NCBI RefSeq assembly: GCF_001619985.1
Contig: NW_017264197.1
Span: 1,240,001 to 1,304,000 of the forward strand
From: Xylona heveae TC161
Lineage: Eukaryota; Ascomycota; Xylonomycetes; Xylonales; Xylonaceae
Length of the DNA: 64,000 bases
Reading direction: 5' to 3'
A model generated the notes under the pieces. The model saw nothing but the letters and a program-made list of their open reading frames with translations. It made no database searches and had not been told where the DNA came from. Position 1 is the first letter of the stretch. The number at the start of each line of letters is the position of its first letter. This document shows, piece after piece, positions 46,265 to 57,922 of the stretch. A program made the translations under genes and the position numbers.

Positions 46265-48365
46265 CCTACAACGGAGGCCCAAAGCAGCGGAAACCAGAGA
46301 CTATCAGAAAGAAAAGAAAAAAGAGGTACAAGGTCTATCACCTAGTATGGCGAATGACCAGTGGAGAAGTGAGAAGCAGAGAGCACCGGACAAGTTATAT
46401 CAGTATAAGAATAATTGATTCGAGAAAAGTACCTTCGTAAGAGCAATCACAAACTCCAGGGGCAAGATCAGTTAAAAGCTCATAAAGCACCCCGGCGCAT
46501 GAAGGCGACTAATTGCCATTTCTGTAGACTATTTGAAGCCCACTGCGGGGAGATAGGTCATTTATCCGGCCAAGAAGACGTGACTTTCCCCTTGGGGTGT
46601 GCCACCACTTTCCTCCGTAAATCTAACCCGTCCAATGATAGTGGAGTAGAGAAAGTCTCCGATCAGCAGTGTTGGCCCAGAAGCTGCAATTCCAATGCGA
46701 GGTAGACCTCAGCATGTCTCAGCAGGAGGAATGCCAGTATCTGGTCTGGAGCAAACTTCACTTGATCAGAGTGCAAAACTCTTAACGCAAGAGGTGACGG
46801 AATCCAAGCGGGCAACGATATGATAGCAGATAACCTGCATCAGGATAGTTTGGGTGGTCAGTTATCTCATGGTGGGGGACAGGTCTTGTTGGCCTCCTTG
46901 GGTAAAGTGCCCGTGACTTTGGCGGTGCCGTTGATACCATGCCCTAATACGGTATGTGAATCCTTTCGAATCTGCAACGGTCTGTGCCTTGGCGCGTCGT
47001 CAATGGACATTGAAGAAATTCCATTTTAGAGCCTGAGAATTAGAGGTTTTGACCATTCTTTATGATCTTTTAATGAGAATTCGATGACTATGATAATAAA
47101 TTTTGTGGTCAGCATATAGCAAAATCATCAATAGGTATTTGTGTGAAGCATGGGAGTCTACAACGATCATACCCCGCAAGTGACAACAATATGCCGTCGC
47201 CTTGGTTCCCTACGGCGCGGTACCGTACTGAACTATACTGGACCAAAAGTAGGCGTGAGGCTGCTTATCGCTCGCACCTCGCACGCTAAGGTAGCTGGCA
47301 CGGGTAAAAGAATCTAACCAATGGCTCACAACCAACCAACGTATCGCTGTATACCTTGATAATCCTCTATCTCTGCTCATATACCAGCACGTAAAACCAA
47401 CCTCGTATGAATATCAACTTGATAAGGAGCTATACGTAGTAGAGTGCTTGTACAAGCCACAGGCTTTTGCCACCACATGAGGAAGCTATGTGCAGTCCAG
47501 TCACTTATGTAGCCCTCGTGGCTGGCGTTGGAGATGTGGCTGCATGCAATATTTACTACATACAGAGTTAAAATAGCAGAGAATAAGCTGCGGCAGCCTC
47601 GGAAATTCTTCAGGTTGGAAAAATCAGACAAAGTCCATCCTCCAAAGACTTTGACACTCTTCCTATTAGCTGCCGTTGTCATTTCTTTCCCCCCATCATA
47701 TCAGTCCTGGCTACTGCGCCGCTTTTTCCCGTTTCCTTCTCTATCCTTTCCTGTCTCTCTACACGGGTTGCAACTGGTGCGCCGCATCTAGTGCCTCTCT
47801 TGAGCAGAACCACACACTTTACACGCAGGGACGGTTGCAAAGAGAACGACACCGGCTGGTGTCTGGTTCAGCACAGCCACCGATCATCTGATAGGCGAGA
47901 ATGTAGTGTCTGAGAGAGAGAGAGAAAAATATTAAATTGAAAAGAAAAGGGTCTAAAAAAAGAAGTATAATACATAAAAAAAGTGTTGCATATGACACAA
48001 TGTCAACTCGGGGGCCTCAACGAGTCCCAAGGAGAACGCCGACGAACGTTTCACTACGTCCGAACTGTAAGGTGGGAAATATTCAGCTAATTGATACCTT
48101 GCCTGCCAACCATCATATAATTTCGCGACAGTGCGCAAAGAGGCTGGATCAGACGACCTAGCGTAAACGCCAATAAAAAAAAGGGGGGGGAGAATAAGCC
48201 GGAGAAATCGCGATAATCATAAATCGCATCGGAGCTATCACAATCAAATATATGGGTAATTGATCAAGATTGGATTGAAACGCCCAAGGGCGGTCGTGAG
48301 AAGGAGAAGGAGAAGGAGAAGTAAAGTTCGTGCTCGGTCGTAAACGAATAAGGTGTAGGTTGGAT
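46265..48365. other. Gene-poor intergenic stretch, 2.1 kb
   Basis: I see no gene. The stretch holds the promoter of the DUF3445 gene at its left end. Near its right end are a GA run (47910-47925), an eight-G run at 48183-48190 and a GAGAAG-type repeat at 48298-48321. Small open frames do not look like proteins. Confidence 0.55.
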
Positions 48366-49971
48366 TTAATCCGCGGATTCATCAGGATTAGTGAGCTGTA
48401 GAAAACTGTCAATTTCAACGTCCAGACACATCGTCATGATTTTAACATACCCGGAGAACACGCCTAGAATAATCTTGGTCGTCGCGGAGACTCCTGACAC
48501 TGGCGCGGCTGGAATTATCGTGCACGGGGCTGTAGAGGCTGGTAGGATCCAGGCGCTGGTCAACAACACGAGGAAGTCGACCAGAGCGACCAGGTTCAGG
48601 ATCGTTTTCAGAGGATCCTGCCCGGTGGCTCGATGTGGAAGGGACTTTTTCGCCCATGAATCCGCTCAGGAGCCCATTCTCACTCATGGTTCGGCTTGGC
48701 CGACGTGATGGCCCCTCCTCGCTCGAGGTAGACTCGGCTGCGACATCCCTCAGATGCTGGCGGCGCCTCCAGCAACAGAAGAAAATCATGCCAGCCACGA
48801 GGAGGATGATGAGCGCAATACCGACGAAGAGACCCGCAACTTTTCCTGCATGGGAAAAGAATCCGCCGTCGCTGTGCTTACTGACTGGCAAAACCGAGCT
48901 CGGGGCCACGGTGGGAGTCATAGTTACAGTCCGAACCTGTCCAGTTATGGTCATGACAGTAGTAACCGGGGTAGGAGTCCATGTTGTAGGAGATTCTTCA
49001 GCCGGTTGAGGACTGGACGTAGGACTTGGCGTCGAAGAGGTCGACGACGAAGAGGTAGATGTGGAGTCGGCTGAAGTGGAAGTGCTCGTCGATTGAGATG
49101 AAGTGGAGGTTGTGGAAGGAGTCTAGAACTGGTTTAGCACAAAATTACTCAAACAGGGGACCAAACTCGTGGCAAGAAGCATTCAAAAGTCAAATGGGAT
49201 AAAGGAAATTCGCGCGAGGCATACATTAGTTATGACGGATATGATAACCGAGGGTGATTGTGAGGCAGTGACGGTTTCCCGCACTGTCGAAGGCTTCGCA
49301 CTTGGAGTAGTCTGGATTGAGAAGGGTGTCAAACGGGTTGTACTCAGTGATACTGAGACTGAAGATGGCTGAACAAGAATAACAAGAACACTTGACTGAA
49401 GAGATGGGGTGAGGTGGGTTGGTGTCGAGGGGTTGACAGGGTGTGTTTGACTACTAACCGCCTGAGAGGTACTAGTTGAGCTGGTGCTCGGCTTTTGACC
49501 ACTTGACTGGGAGCTAGAAGAAGCCGCTGCAGTACCAGAGGGACTGTTCCCAAGCGCAATGTAGCCGTAAAGCCCTTCAGACTCATTACCGCATTTATCA
49601 TCAGGGTATCCAGGACAATTTTGATTGCACGATCCAGTCGAAGTGGTAGACGACGGAACGTAGTTTGAGCACCAACAGGAGGAACCTTGAAGGATGGCAA
49701 ACGCGTAATTTGACTTGCAGGTATCTGAACAGGCTCCATTAGATTGATAGATGTTGGAAACTAGAACAGCTCGCGTTAGTCACGTTGTGTAATCATCGAG
49801 AGCATCCTTCTGATGAGACGAACCTGAGTTGAAGCTTGAGCCTGTATTCTGACTGGAGCAGTATCTGATGTCGAGAGAGAGGGCTTCCTGAACGCCGAGC
49901 ATAAGAATGGTCAATACAACGATCCAGGCGGAGTGGACCCGAGAAGACGGGTGGAGTTTGGAAAGTGCCAT
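48366..49971 (-). CDS. WSC-domain cell-surface sensor-like protein
   Basis: A 461-residue type I membrane protein resembling fungal WSC wall-stress sensors, which signal to Rho1 and the cell-wall integrity MAPK pathway. It has four minus-strand exons: 49824-49971, 49225-49760, 48451-49122 and 48366-48395. A signal peptide (AWIVVLTILMLGVQEALS) precedes a WSC domain with spaced cysteines (RYCSSQNTG, GACSDTCKSNYAFAILQGSS, CWCSNYVP, SCNQNCPGYPDDKCG). A long Ser/Thr-rich stalk, likely O-mannosylated, leads to one membrane helix (LFVGIALIILLVAGMIFFCC) with a basic stop-transfer WRRR. The cytosolic tail is Ser/Arg-rich and ends in a tiny exon, LTNPDESAD; acidic DxD-type ends are usual for WSC tails. 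The exon 1 donor (GTTCGT) is weak but in phase. Confidence 0.9.
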
Positions 49972-52900
49972 ATTTGCGTAATTTCTAGGGAGAGAGCCGC
50001 CGTAAGATCCGAGCTGTTGACGCTGCTTGTTGTTGAATAAACGATCGTAGAGTAGAAGAGGCGGGTTGGTTGAAGCACTCTTGACGAATCGCCGAGCGTG
50101 TCAAAAGTCGATTCTAGCAGCAAAGGCTTGACTCAAACGCGGTCGTCTTGTCAGAGAATCTCCAATCCCTCAAGAATAATCCTCAAACGAAAAGCGTAAA
50201 TCCGAGAGTCCGAGAACCCGAGAAAGAAAATCGAGAGCGGCGTGGTATCAGCGTAAAGAGAGTCACAGATCGTGCAGTCGTCCTCGTTTTGAACGTCGGT
50301 GGTTGTAAAACAGGGTATGAAACTCGAACGAATGGAGGAAAGAAGCCTGACAATGAGATTTTCGAGAGTTCACGGGTGTGTATCAGATGAGAATGAAAGT
50401 CGACCTTTTTCGGTGCAGTTCAATGGAGGATTCTTTCGATGGACGGGACTTGAGTCTGTGAACCAGATTCCCACGTTTGGATGCAGTCTAAGCACCTTCG
50501 AATCGGGATCGATGCTGGGTTGTCGGTGATAGGGCCCGCAGGCCACTTGCCCATCGCTCGATGTGACGATGATCTCTTGCAAAGTTAATGATATAGACTC
50601 TTAAGTTTTTTTTTTTTTCTTTTCGTCCTGCACTCCTCCTCTACCACATTCTATCCGGTCTATATTTTGCGCACAACCCAATTTCGATAAAGGAGACAAA
50701 AGCGAAGTGTGTAGTTCGGCCGTTGGGAAGATCGTGATGCCTCAGCAGGCGGAGGACACCCTGGTCATCGCCGAGCGGGAGTCATCAAAATCGCACAAGA
50801 CAAGTGAAAAGTATGAGCACAGAAGTGAGAGCTGAAAGGAGATGGAGATGCGAAAACGCAATAATGAAAGATGGAGGATGACAACGTGAAGGTTTGGCAA
50901 GAAGCGGTTGGGTGGACCACAAAGAGGGAACGGACCGACCTTAAGCGAGATGCCAATTGAAAATCACCTCAAAGCAAGCTGCAGGTTATTATCTTGGACG
51001 GACTGGTTACGACCTCGCACTGCCGAAGAGCCGTCATTTTGCTCCGATGCCGTACTCTCTTCTCTCTAGGACTATACCTGGGCCAACCTCGAGATAGAGG
51101 AACCTTTAATAACAATCCCCCATCAGGATGTAATCATCCAAGGGATATCTCAATTCAACCCAAATTACGTCTTAGCTTAACTTAACCAGATCTCTTCTAC
51201 GAATACAACTAAGAGCGACAGAAAATATTCAAGAGTTCCGCGTTTGCAAAGGCCACGAGACCCCGATGGAACACCAGAGACAAGCTGCGCTCATCGGGGC
51301 CGAAGGCTGGAATTTCTGCAAACGTCCGGAGCAGAACAGAATGTCGCACCCATTTGGTTTGTGCAGTAGTTTACGGAGTACTTTGTACTTTGTACAAAGC
51401 GTATTTCCGTGCAGAATTACGTAGGTAGGTAGTAAGGAGCCAAACCAGTTCTTATCTCTCTGCCAAGATCCAAAATAACACAAGAAACAGAAATGTGATG
51501 GGAGCATACCTACTTTCTCTCACAGAGTTGTTTGTTTGCCTTCCCGAGCCCCTTTAAAATACTTTCAGGCCATTCTGCAAAATTGTCCCCCCCACGACTC
51601 GAGCAAGCTGAAGACCGTATATGCAATGATCAGAGGCACCTTAATCGCCCATGTAAAAAGAGCGAGCGGAGGCGGGAAGGGGAAATTCAAAACCGGGCCA
51701 GCTCATCTACCGCAATACTTTGCCCACTGCGACTTTTTTCATTTCTCGACCAGGTTTCCCGTGTTCGCTCGCGCCATCGGCGCATCCTGTTCTTGTGAAA
51801 TTGGGTGGCGATCGCTCGATACCGCAACATCTGCCAGGCCTGCCCTTTGAACTTGGCTGAAAGAGAGTAACCCGCACCAAATATAGCTATTGAGGATCCG
51901 TTGTTTCATGGGTGCCCCTGGTTAGCGGTTTCGACGCGCGCGGGTGATTCAATCACATAAAGACCGGGGTTCCCTGTCGATCCTTCATGATGGGCCGTCT
52001 CATCCGTCAATGTCACTGGCTGGGTGTCAGAATCACGAGCCAAATGTGGGGTGCTGTTGACAAAACATGGACGGATTGGGACTGCACACTTGGCCAACCC
52101 TGCGCTCCCTAGCACCTGATCAGGTAAAGCTAGTGGAAAGTTTATGTCTCATAAAGGGGCCAAACTCCCCATTTGGACTCGGATCTAACCTGGCACGGCT
52201 GCCCTTCATTTGCCGATGCCGAAATCCACAACTTTTGTATCTGCCGTACATACAAAGAAGCATCTGCAAAATAGTCAAGTTTCTTTCACTTCATTCAGCA
52301 CGGAGCCAGTTCCGCTAAGCAGCGAATGAGAAGATTTTACAATGGCTATTCGAGGAGCTGCATAGAAAAAGGCCATTTCTGTTCACGACGATATCAATAC
52401 AAAGCCATTCTCTGACAAAGTTACCTTTATACAGCGGCCTGATCTAAGCGAGATTCGACCCGACAAAAAGCAGATGGAATATCTAGTCCCAAGCCATATG
52501 AGGTCATCGCCCCTCTCGCTTGTCTGCAACGCAAACAACAAAGAGTACGGAGTACAGAGCGAGGGGAAGTATCTTGTAGCAAAAAGGGGCCGCGCTCTCA
52601 GCGCCGCCTTATGTCGATAAGGGTTGGGCATGAATACTTACCCTAAGATCTTGCCCTCTCATATTACTTCTGCAATATGCAGGACAGCAAAAGCAAACAT
52701 GTCCAATTTACAATTTATCCAGATCTCCGTTGACCGGCACTGAACACATAGGGCTCCTGTTGAGCATGCCATCATTTCGAAAAGGAGAAAGAAAAAACAG
52801 TTTTGCATATGGATATATTGAGATAATTGTTCATCGTTATTTCTTTACTGTTCATAATATCTTCTTAAATTCATATCATGTTGTCATCTCCTGTTCTGCT

Positions 52901-53174
52901 TGCTTGCAATTTTTTTTCTTCCTCTGTTCAGCTCACTGCATTTAATTGATCAAAAGTTGTTTCTTTCAAGTTCATGATCCTGTTCAAAATGAAAATCATG
53001 TATAAAATGCAGCGACCTGTAACGTTTTACAGACCCCAAGGCTATCGACATCCACAACTTCTCGGCATTGCACAACCTTTGAACTCTGACAGGTCATCAA
53101 AAAAAAACGCAGACAACATTTCATTTGGAAAGGCAAGCGGTATCTTCTTCTTCCTCTTCTGACAGTTAGTTACA
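49972..53174. other. Gene-poor intergenic stretch, 3.2 kb
   Basis: I find no convincing gene or RNA. The left part is the promoter and probable long 5' UTR of the WSC gene; wall-sensor genes often have long leaders. A poly-T run is at 50606-50619. The right end is AT-rich and leads into the HExxH gene. Confidence 0.55.
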
Positions 53175-54221
53175 ATGGATTGCCAGTCTTGGCCAGTCAA
53201 CGACATCTTTCTGTCAAAGTTCAACTATCTCTTCCTGCAGGATCACGATGCTCTAGAGCTCAACGGCGCCAATCTGGGCGATCTGACCAACGATATCCAT
53301 CCCCTCTTTAGTCGGGAGAATTTTCTTGTCTTCGACGAGAAATATCAGGTCCTCATGCCGACTTTGCGTCTGGCCTCGAGGATCCTGACGGATATGAGCT
53401 CCATCACCTTCTTCCATGCCTTGATCTACGGCCGCAATGATATTTTAGGAGGCGGGATGACTGAGACGTACGGGCGCCCATGCTTTACTTTTAATCGGCA
53501 GGAGACTCCGCTAACGCCTCTGCAGTTCAAAGATACATTTGACACCTTGGAGAATCTGGCAAGCTTTGTCAAGTTCAGGACCAATCCCCTGTTGACAACC
53601 ATGAACTCTTGGGGCTGCACAAGCGGCAACGCGGACATCGTGCATCCCATGGGCGGCCTGGGCTCGTATATTGATATTAACCCTATCTTTCTCTATCATC
53701 TTGGCTCCGGCAGACTATCTGTTTCGGAGCGCCTACGTATTCAGCTCATCTTGGCAATTACCCTCTGTCACGAGTGTACACATGCCATTGGGTTTGCGGC
53801 TTATCCCCGTGACCCTGACGAGATTGGTGCTGCAATCGTCGAACCCTTCTTTGAGAATCATCGTTTGGCAGAGTTGGGCTCCGCCTTTGAGGACTTTGTC
53901 TTCGGCGGCATTATTGACCCCATGGCAGAACAGACAGATTGCTGCTACGGGCTGATCATCGAAGGTTGGCCTGGCAATAGAGTTCCCGTGACCAGAGAGG
54001 GCGCTGTCCCCGTCCCGGTGCGCACTGATATCCCCGTTCCTGCGTTCAGTACAAGGTATCTGATCCCCATGACTTGGGTTCAGGCCGTACACTCAACGGC
54101 GTTCTGGGACGATGTTGCTCGATTGAAAGAGACTTCGCTCAAGGCGCCGACAACCACAGGGTACAGATTCGTCAATTCCGACTCTGGTCATATCTATGAG
54201 GAGGGCTATGTCCTCGAGTGA
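53175..54221 (+). CDS. Intronless HExxH metalloprotease-like protein of unknown family
   Basis: A 348-residue single-exon protein. The central feature is LCHECTHAIGF, with a HExxH zinc-peptidase motif at His199-Glu200-x-x-His203. About 30 residues on is ENHRLAELGSAFEDFVFGG, where Glu233 is a plausible third zinc ligand (gluzincin-like spacing), followed by a Gly-Gly turn. Other blocks that look conserved are WGCTSGNADIVHPMGG and LYHLGSGRLSVSERLRIQL. There is no signal peptide or membrane helix, so it is probably cytosolic. I have a general impression of unnamed fungal proteins with this layout but cannot name a family. It is alone between a 3.2 kb empty stretch and a run of strong splice-donor motifs. 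Activity is inferred from the motif only. Confidence 0.75.
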   Translation: MDCQSWPVNDIFLSKFNYLFLQDHDALELNGANLGDLTNDIHPLFSRENFLVFDEKYQVLMPTLRLASRILTDMSSITFFHALIYGRNDILGGGMTETYGRPCFTFNRQETPLTPLQFKDTFDTLENLASFVKFRTNPLLTTMNSWGCTSGNADIVHPMGGLGSYIDINPIFLYHLGSGRLSVSERLRIQLILAITLCHECTHAIGFAAYPRDPDEIGAAIVEPFFENHRLAELGSAFEDFVFGGIIDPMAEQTDCCYGLIIEGWPGNRVPVTREGAVPVPVRTDIPVPAFSTRYLIPMTWVQAVHSTAFWDDVARLKETSLKAPTTTGYRFVNSDSGHIYEEGYVLE

Positions 54222-55050
54222 GGCTTCGACAGTCCTTTATTATGGACAAGGTAAGTCCTACTCCAGCAATTGCTTCTACTGCAGGTGGTCAAGGTATGAA
54301 TCCCGCATTTGGGAAGAGGTAAGTGAGATTCACCCATTGCTCCAGTGACCTAGTGAAGATATATCTCGATGGTGCAAGGTAAGTCCTGCCCTTTCAGGTA
54401 AGTGACTCGTAGTGTCCTGGTTTTTCCTTTGTTATCGTCTTGTGTTTCTTTCTGTTTCAGTGCTTCTTGCTTCGCTACACTAACTGGATTAGGCCTTGAG
54501 ATTAAAAACCATATGAAACCAATTAAAAAAAAAATCAAATATTTTCCAAATAAAAATATTTGAACCATGGATTTGCTTTATGTCTGTGAAAACATGTCGC
54601 TGCCAATGCATTGAACAATCACATTGTGTCCAAGGTTGCATTCATAAGGAGATAAGATTGGATTAAAAATGGGAAGCTTATCCTGCAGGCAAGCAAGAGT
54701 GAAGAGTGCTATTTACATAGAATGACATGAATATATTCAGCCGCGGAAACCCTCAATTCATCCCCTAATACACGCTCCCAACGCCAAAAGGAAAAAAAAA
54801 GGCATGACAAGAGATGTTTTAAACTCAGTTAGCCATCCTGTCAAGATGTGAATATATCTTCAAGATAAGCTGACACATCGCTCCCGAATGAAGAAACCTC
54901 AGCGGGCCTCGCGAATGTAAAGTCGGGCTTCAATCTCAAAAGTTTCAGAATGCCGGATAGAAATGAGAAGCCCGTCTCCTTGAGATGATATATGTGCCCC
55001 ATCACTTTCTTATCTGGTGATATATATCCCAACAAAGAGGCTCATAGCCT
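54222..55050. other. Spacer with four consensus splice donors
   Basis: This 829-bp spacer lies between the HExxH gene (+) and the Atg33-like gene (-). The first 180 bp carry AG|GTAAGT-type donors at 54251, 54319, 54379 and 54398, plus a GTATGA at 54293. CAAGGTAAGTCCT occurs twice (54247-54259 and 54375-54387). A 64-codon open frame at 54841-55035 (-) is not convincing as a gene. Confidence 0.6.
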
Positions 55051-55700
55051 TTAGGCACCATCGCCCCAGATGCCAACGACGCCCATCAAAAAGCCAATGC
55101 CAGCGACGCACGCGCGGACAGTTTGAGCCAACTGGAAGGCCTCCATGCGGCTCTTCACCTCCTCGCCGTTGATGGCGCCAGCATAACCCTCCTCTGCCCT
55201 CTTGGCTTCATGAAGAGGGAGTTCGCCGCTCTCTGAGCCACTTTGCTCCTGTCGCTTCGAGAGAGAGAACAGGCGAGCTTCATTCTTCTGTAGAGCAAAA
55301 TCGACGCCGGCGCTGAGAGCCACCATGAGACTGGTCCAGAGCAGGTAAGGGTGTCGGCCACGCGGAGGAGAGAAAAAGTAGGCCGTGCTCAAAGAGACGA
55401 TTGAAAGCCCAGATAGTGCATGGAGGTGGCGCTTTGCGACAGATTGGAGCTTCTGAAGACTGTGGTGAGCTGTCGCGGCGGAAGGGAAAGCAAGGAGGGT
55501 TGGAAGAGTCTGGGTGGAGAGAGTGTAGGATACACCCTATAAGTTTCGATCATGATCAGTCTTTCAAAACGTTCAAGCTTCCCGAATAATAGCATCTATT
55601 TTAAATGGAGAAGATAGATCGGATTTGAACGAACCGTTAAAAGGCCAAGACTTATCGTCCCGATAAATTTGGGAACAACGACAATCGGGCAGCGTGACAT
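55051..55700 (-). CDS. Atg33-like mitochondrial membrane protein
   Basis: A 183-residue membrane protein resembling the fungal Atg33/SCRG family; yeast Atg33 is a mitochondrial outer-membrane protein needed for mitophagy in stationary phase. It has two minus-strand exons, 55635-55700 and 55051-55536, joined ISLGLLT-GVSYTLSTQTLP. The N-terminus MSRCPIVVVPKFIGTISLGL is very typical. Further blocks are LPTLLAFPSAATAHHSL, the segment SPPRGRHPYLLWTSLMVALS and a C-terminal helix ending GFLMGVVGIWGDG. About four membrane helices are expected, with a hydrophilic, Lys/Glu-rich loop between the last two. The intron donor is GTTCGT, weak but in phase. The link to mitophagy is by family only. Confidence 0.82.
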
Positions 55701-56294
55701 TGTGGTGTTGCTATCGAAGGTTATATAAGAAGAAGAATAAGACTCCTCTTGAGAAGATGTCTCAATTATTTGGTTGCTATATAGCTGACCGGAGGGATAG
55801 TGGTGTTATCTGAGTTAGATGTTGCAGTGACCGAGCTGAGAAGCTGTGCATTGACGCCTGCCGACCACATGTATATCTGCCTCGACTCAGGTCGGCGGAT
55901 TTGGCGCCGCCTCCGCTCCCCACGTGACGCTAGTGGGCTCGAGCGCTGCCTAATGGTTTGTCTAATTCCACGAGAAAGCTTGTCTCCAGTTGTACTTTCC
56001 ATAAAAAAATTCATAATTACAGCCTTGACATTCAGATGTTGTATTATATTAGTATCGTTATATATAATAAATAATCTTCTTTATCTTCGCATAGGGATGT
56101 GAACCAGGTATCGACTTGAGAAATGGAGTAAACGCACCAACAGATCTATGTAGGAAAATCAAGTCCATCGTGAAATAAGAAAGAAAATTATAATATACAG
56201 TAAAAATAATATGACAATAATATAGACGCCGCATCCAATGCCGTTGCCGTGGCCAATACGATGTTGCACGCTTCTCAGCAGAGCGCGACGAAAA
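55701..56294. other. Atg33-like promoter and squalene epoxidase 3' side
   Basis: A 594-bp AT-rich spacer between two minus-strand genes. No gene is seen. Confidence 0.5.
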
Positions 56295-57922
56295 CTATCG
56301 CCTCAATTCAGCAAAGATAAAAGGGAAAATGACGACACAAGCTTTGTAGAAAACCGCAAAACTCTGCAGTATTGCAATTGGCAAATGGGAAGCCTTGGAG
56401 TTGGACAGAAGAATCCATATCGAATAGAAAGCAACGGCGAAGAAATGGTAGAAAAGTATGAGCGGATGGTGAATGATACCGGCCAGGAGGCCGACAGGCT
56501 CATCAACGTATGGGCCACCCCTGCAAAAGTAACGGAAACAACCCAACTGGAGAACCTTCAATTGCGGATCTAGAGCAACGTTAGTCTTAATGTGACTTGG
56601 CAGGGAATGATCAAGCGTAATCCATACCATTCGCAGCAAATAACGCATAAAGCGCCATCGCCAAAATATTAATCACTGAGGATGTATGTTTCCGGCGCCA
56701 ATGAAATGTTGAAAGTTGCTTGAGAATGAGTCCCGTGTCGCCAAAGTGCGGTACGTTCTCAGGGCTCAGCAATTCTGCCAATAATACTGCATCATTGAAT
56801 GCAACCGTCATTCCTCCGCCAGTCAAAGGATGTCGCATGTTTAAGGCATCGCCAACAATCAGAAGTCCGGGTACTTTGTTGGTAGTCGGAGGAAGGAATG
56901 AATTGGGCATGGACCGCAATGAGCCATTGTCAAGAGCTTTCTCAAAAGACGGCTGAACCGATTTGGGCAGATCGTGGATGACAACGTTTCGGAGGTGCCC
57001 CTTTACTCCGCCGTTCTTAACGGATGCTGAGGGAAGATTCTCAGGAATATCGATCAAGGCTCGAGTCTCGTGTGAGCCGATTTGATAGAGCAATACAGGT
57101 GGGTTATCGCTGATAACGACATGACCGTGTCCGGGGTTTGGCATATCAGCATCGATAAGCTCAAGAGCAAAGAACTTTGATTTGACAATTGGCTGGTTTT
57201 GAAGATTCCCTTTCCGAAATTTGGAGGCATATCCGTCCGCGACGACTGTAAGGTGACCAAAGTACTAATTTTGTCATCGATCAGTAAGGTTCTTCAACGT
57301 CTTCCAGGTTGTTTTGTTCCCTGTCGTAACATACGTAGTCCTTTTGGCCCTGTGTTTGCGCCTCAACACCGAGGACCTGACCTGTCCAGCCGTTTCGGAC
57401 CAGATCAGTCGCCGTTGTTTCAAAGATCGTGACGTTCGGCGTTCTTTTGACAGCCTCTCGCAGTTTCTGGATGAAGCGGCCATGGTGAAAAGCTCGGCCC
57501 TCGGCATTCTCTTTCGTATTTTGTTCGGCATTGGGCGGGTAAGGAATGTGGACGCCTGCACCGTGATAAATGACTTGGTAGCCCTTCACCGTCGCCGCAT
57601 CGATGCCCTCAAGACAATCTCAACCACTGTCAGCAGGCAAAACATATTTGGTCTTGAGAAAGGGCGATAGATAGTTACCTTCCATGCCAAGCTTTCTCAG
57701 CGCCTCACAGCCTCCAGGCTGCAACAACTCGCCAACAATCCGGTCCGGCTCCTTCAGACTTCGCTCAAGCAGAATGACGCTGCGTCCCTGTCGGCCCAAG
57801 GCGACAGCAATGGCGCATCCCACCACTCCGCCGCCGATGATGACGACGTCGGCCTCATGATGGAGATGGCGCCTTTCGGCTTTAGACTTTTCTGCGGAAA
57901 CCTGGGCGCTCACTTCCCTCAT
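56295..57922 (-). CDS. erg1: Squalene epoxidase (squalene monooxygenase)
   Basis: A 479-residue ER flavoprotein that converts squalene to 2,3-oxidosqualene, the first oxygen step of ergosterol synthesis and the target of allylamine antifungals. It has four minus-strand exons: 57679-57922, 57335-57618, 56628-57264 and 56295-56569. The FAD-binding motif VVIIGGGVVGCAIAVALGRQ is near residues 25-45. The GELLQPGG block follows, then HHGRFIQKLREA, and the second FAD motif GDALNMRHPLTGGGM with Asp315. The C-terminal part holds STFHWRRKHTSSVINILAMA, LGCFRYFCRGGPYVDEPV and a final hydrophobic region. Phases agree. Intron 1 ends in an unusual GAG acceptor, chosen because the nearby CAG shifts the frame. 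The start is the first true in-frame ATG (57922). Confidence 0.95.

Noticed and set aside
54841-55035. A 64-codon minus-strand open frame downstream of the Atg33-like gene that looks mildly protein-like
   Set aside because: It is short, has no recognisable family, no splice partner and lies where the 3' UTR of the upstream gene is expected.
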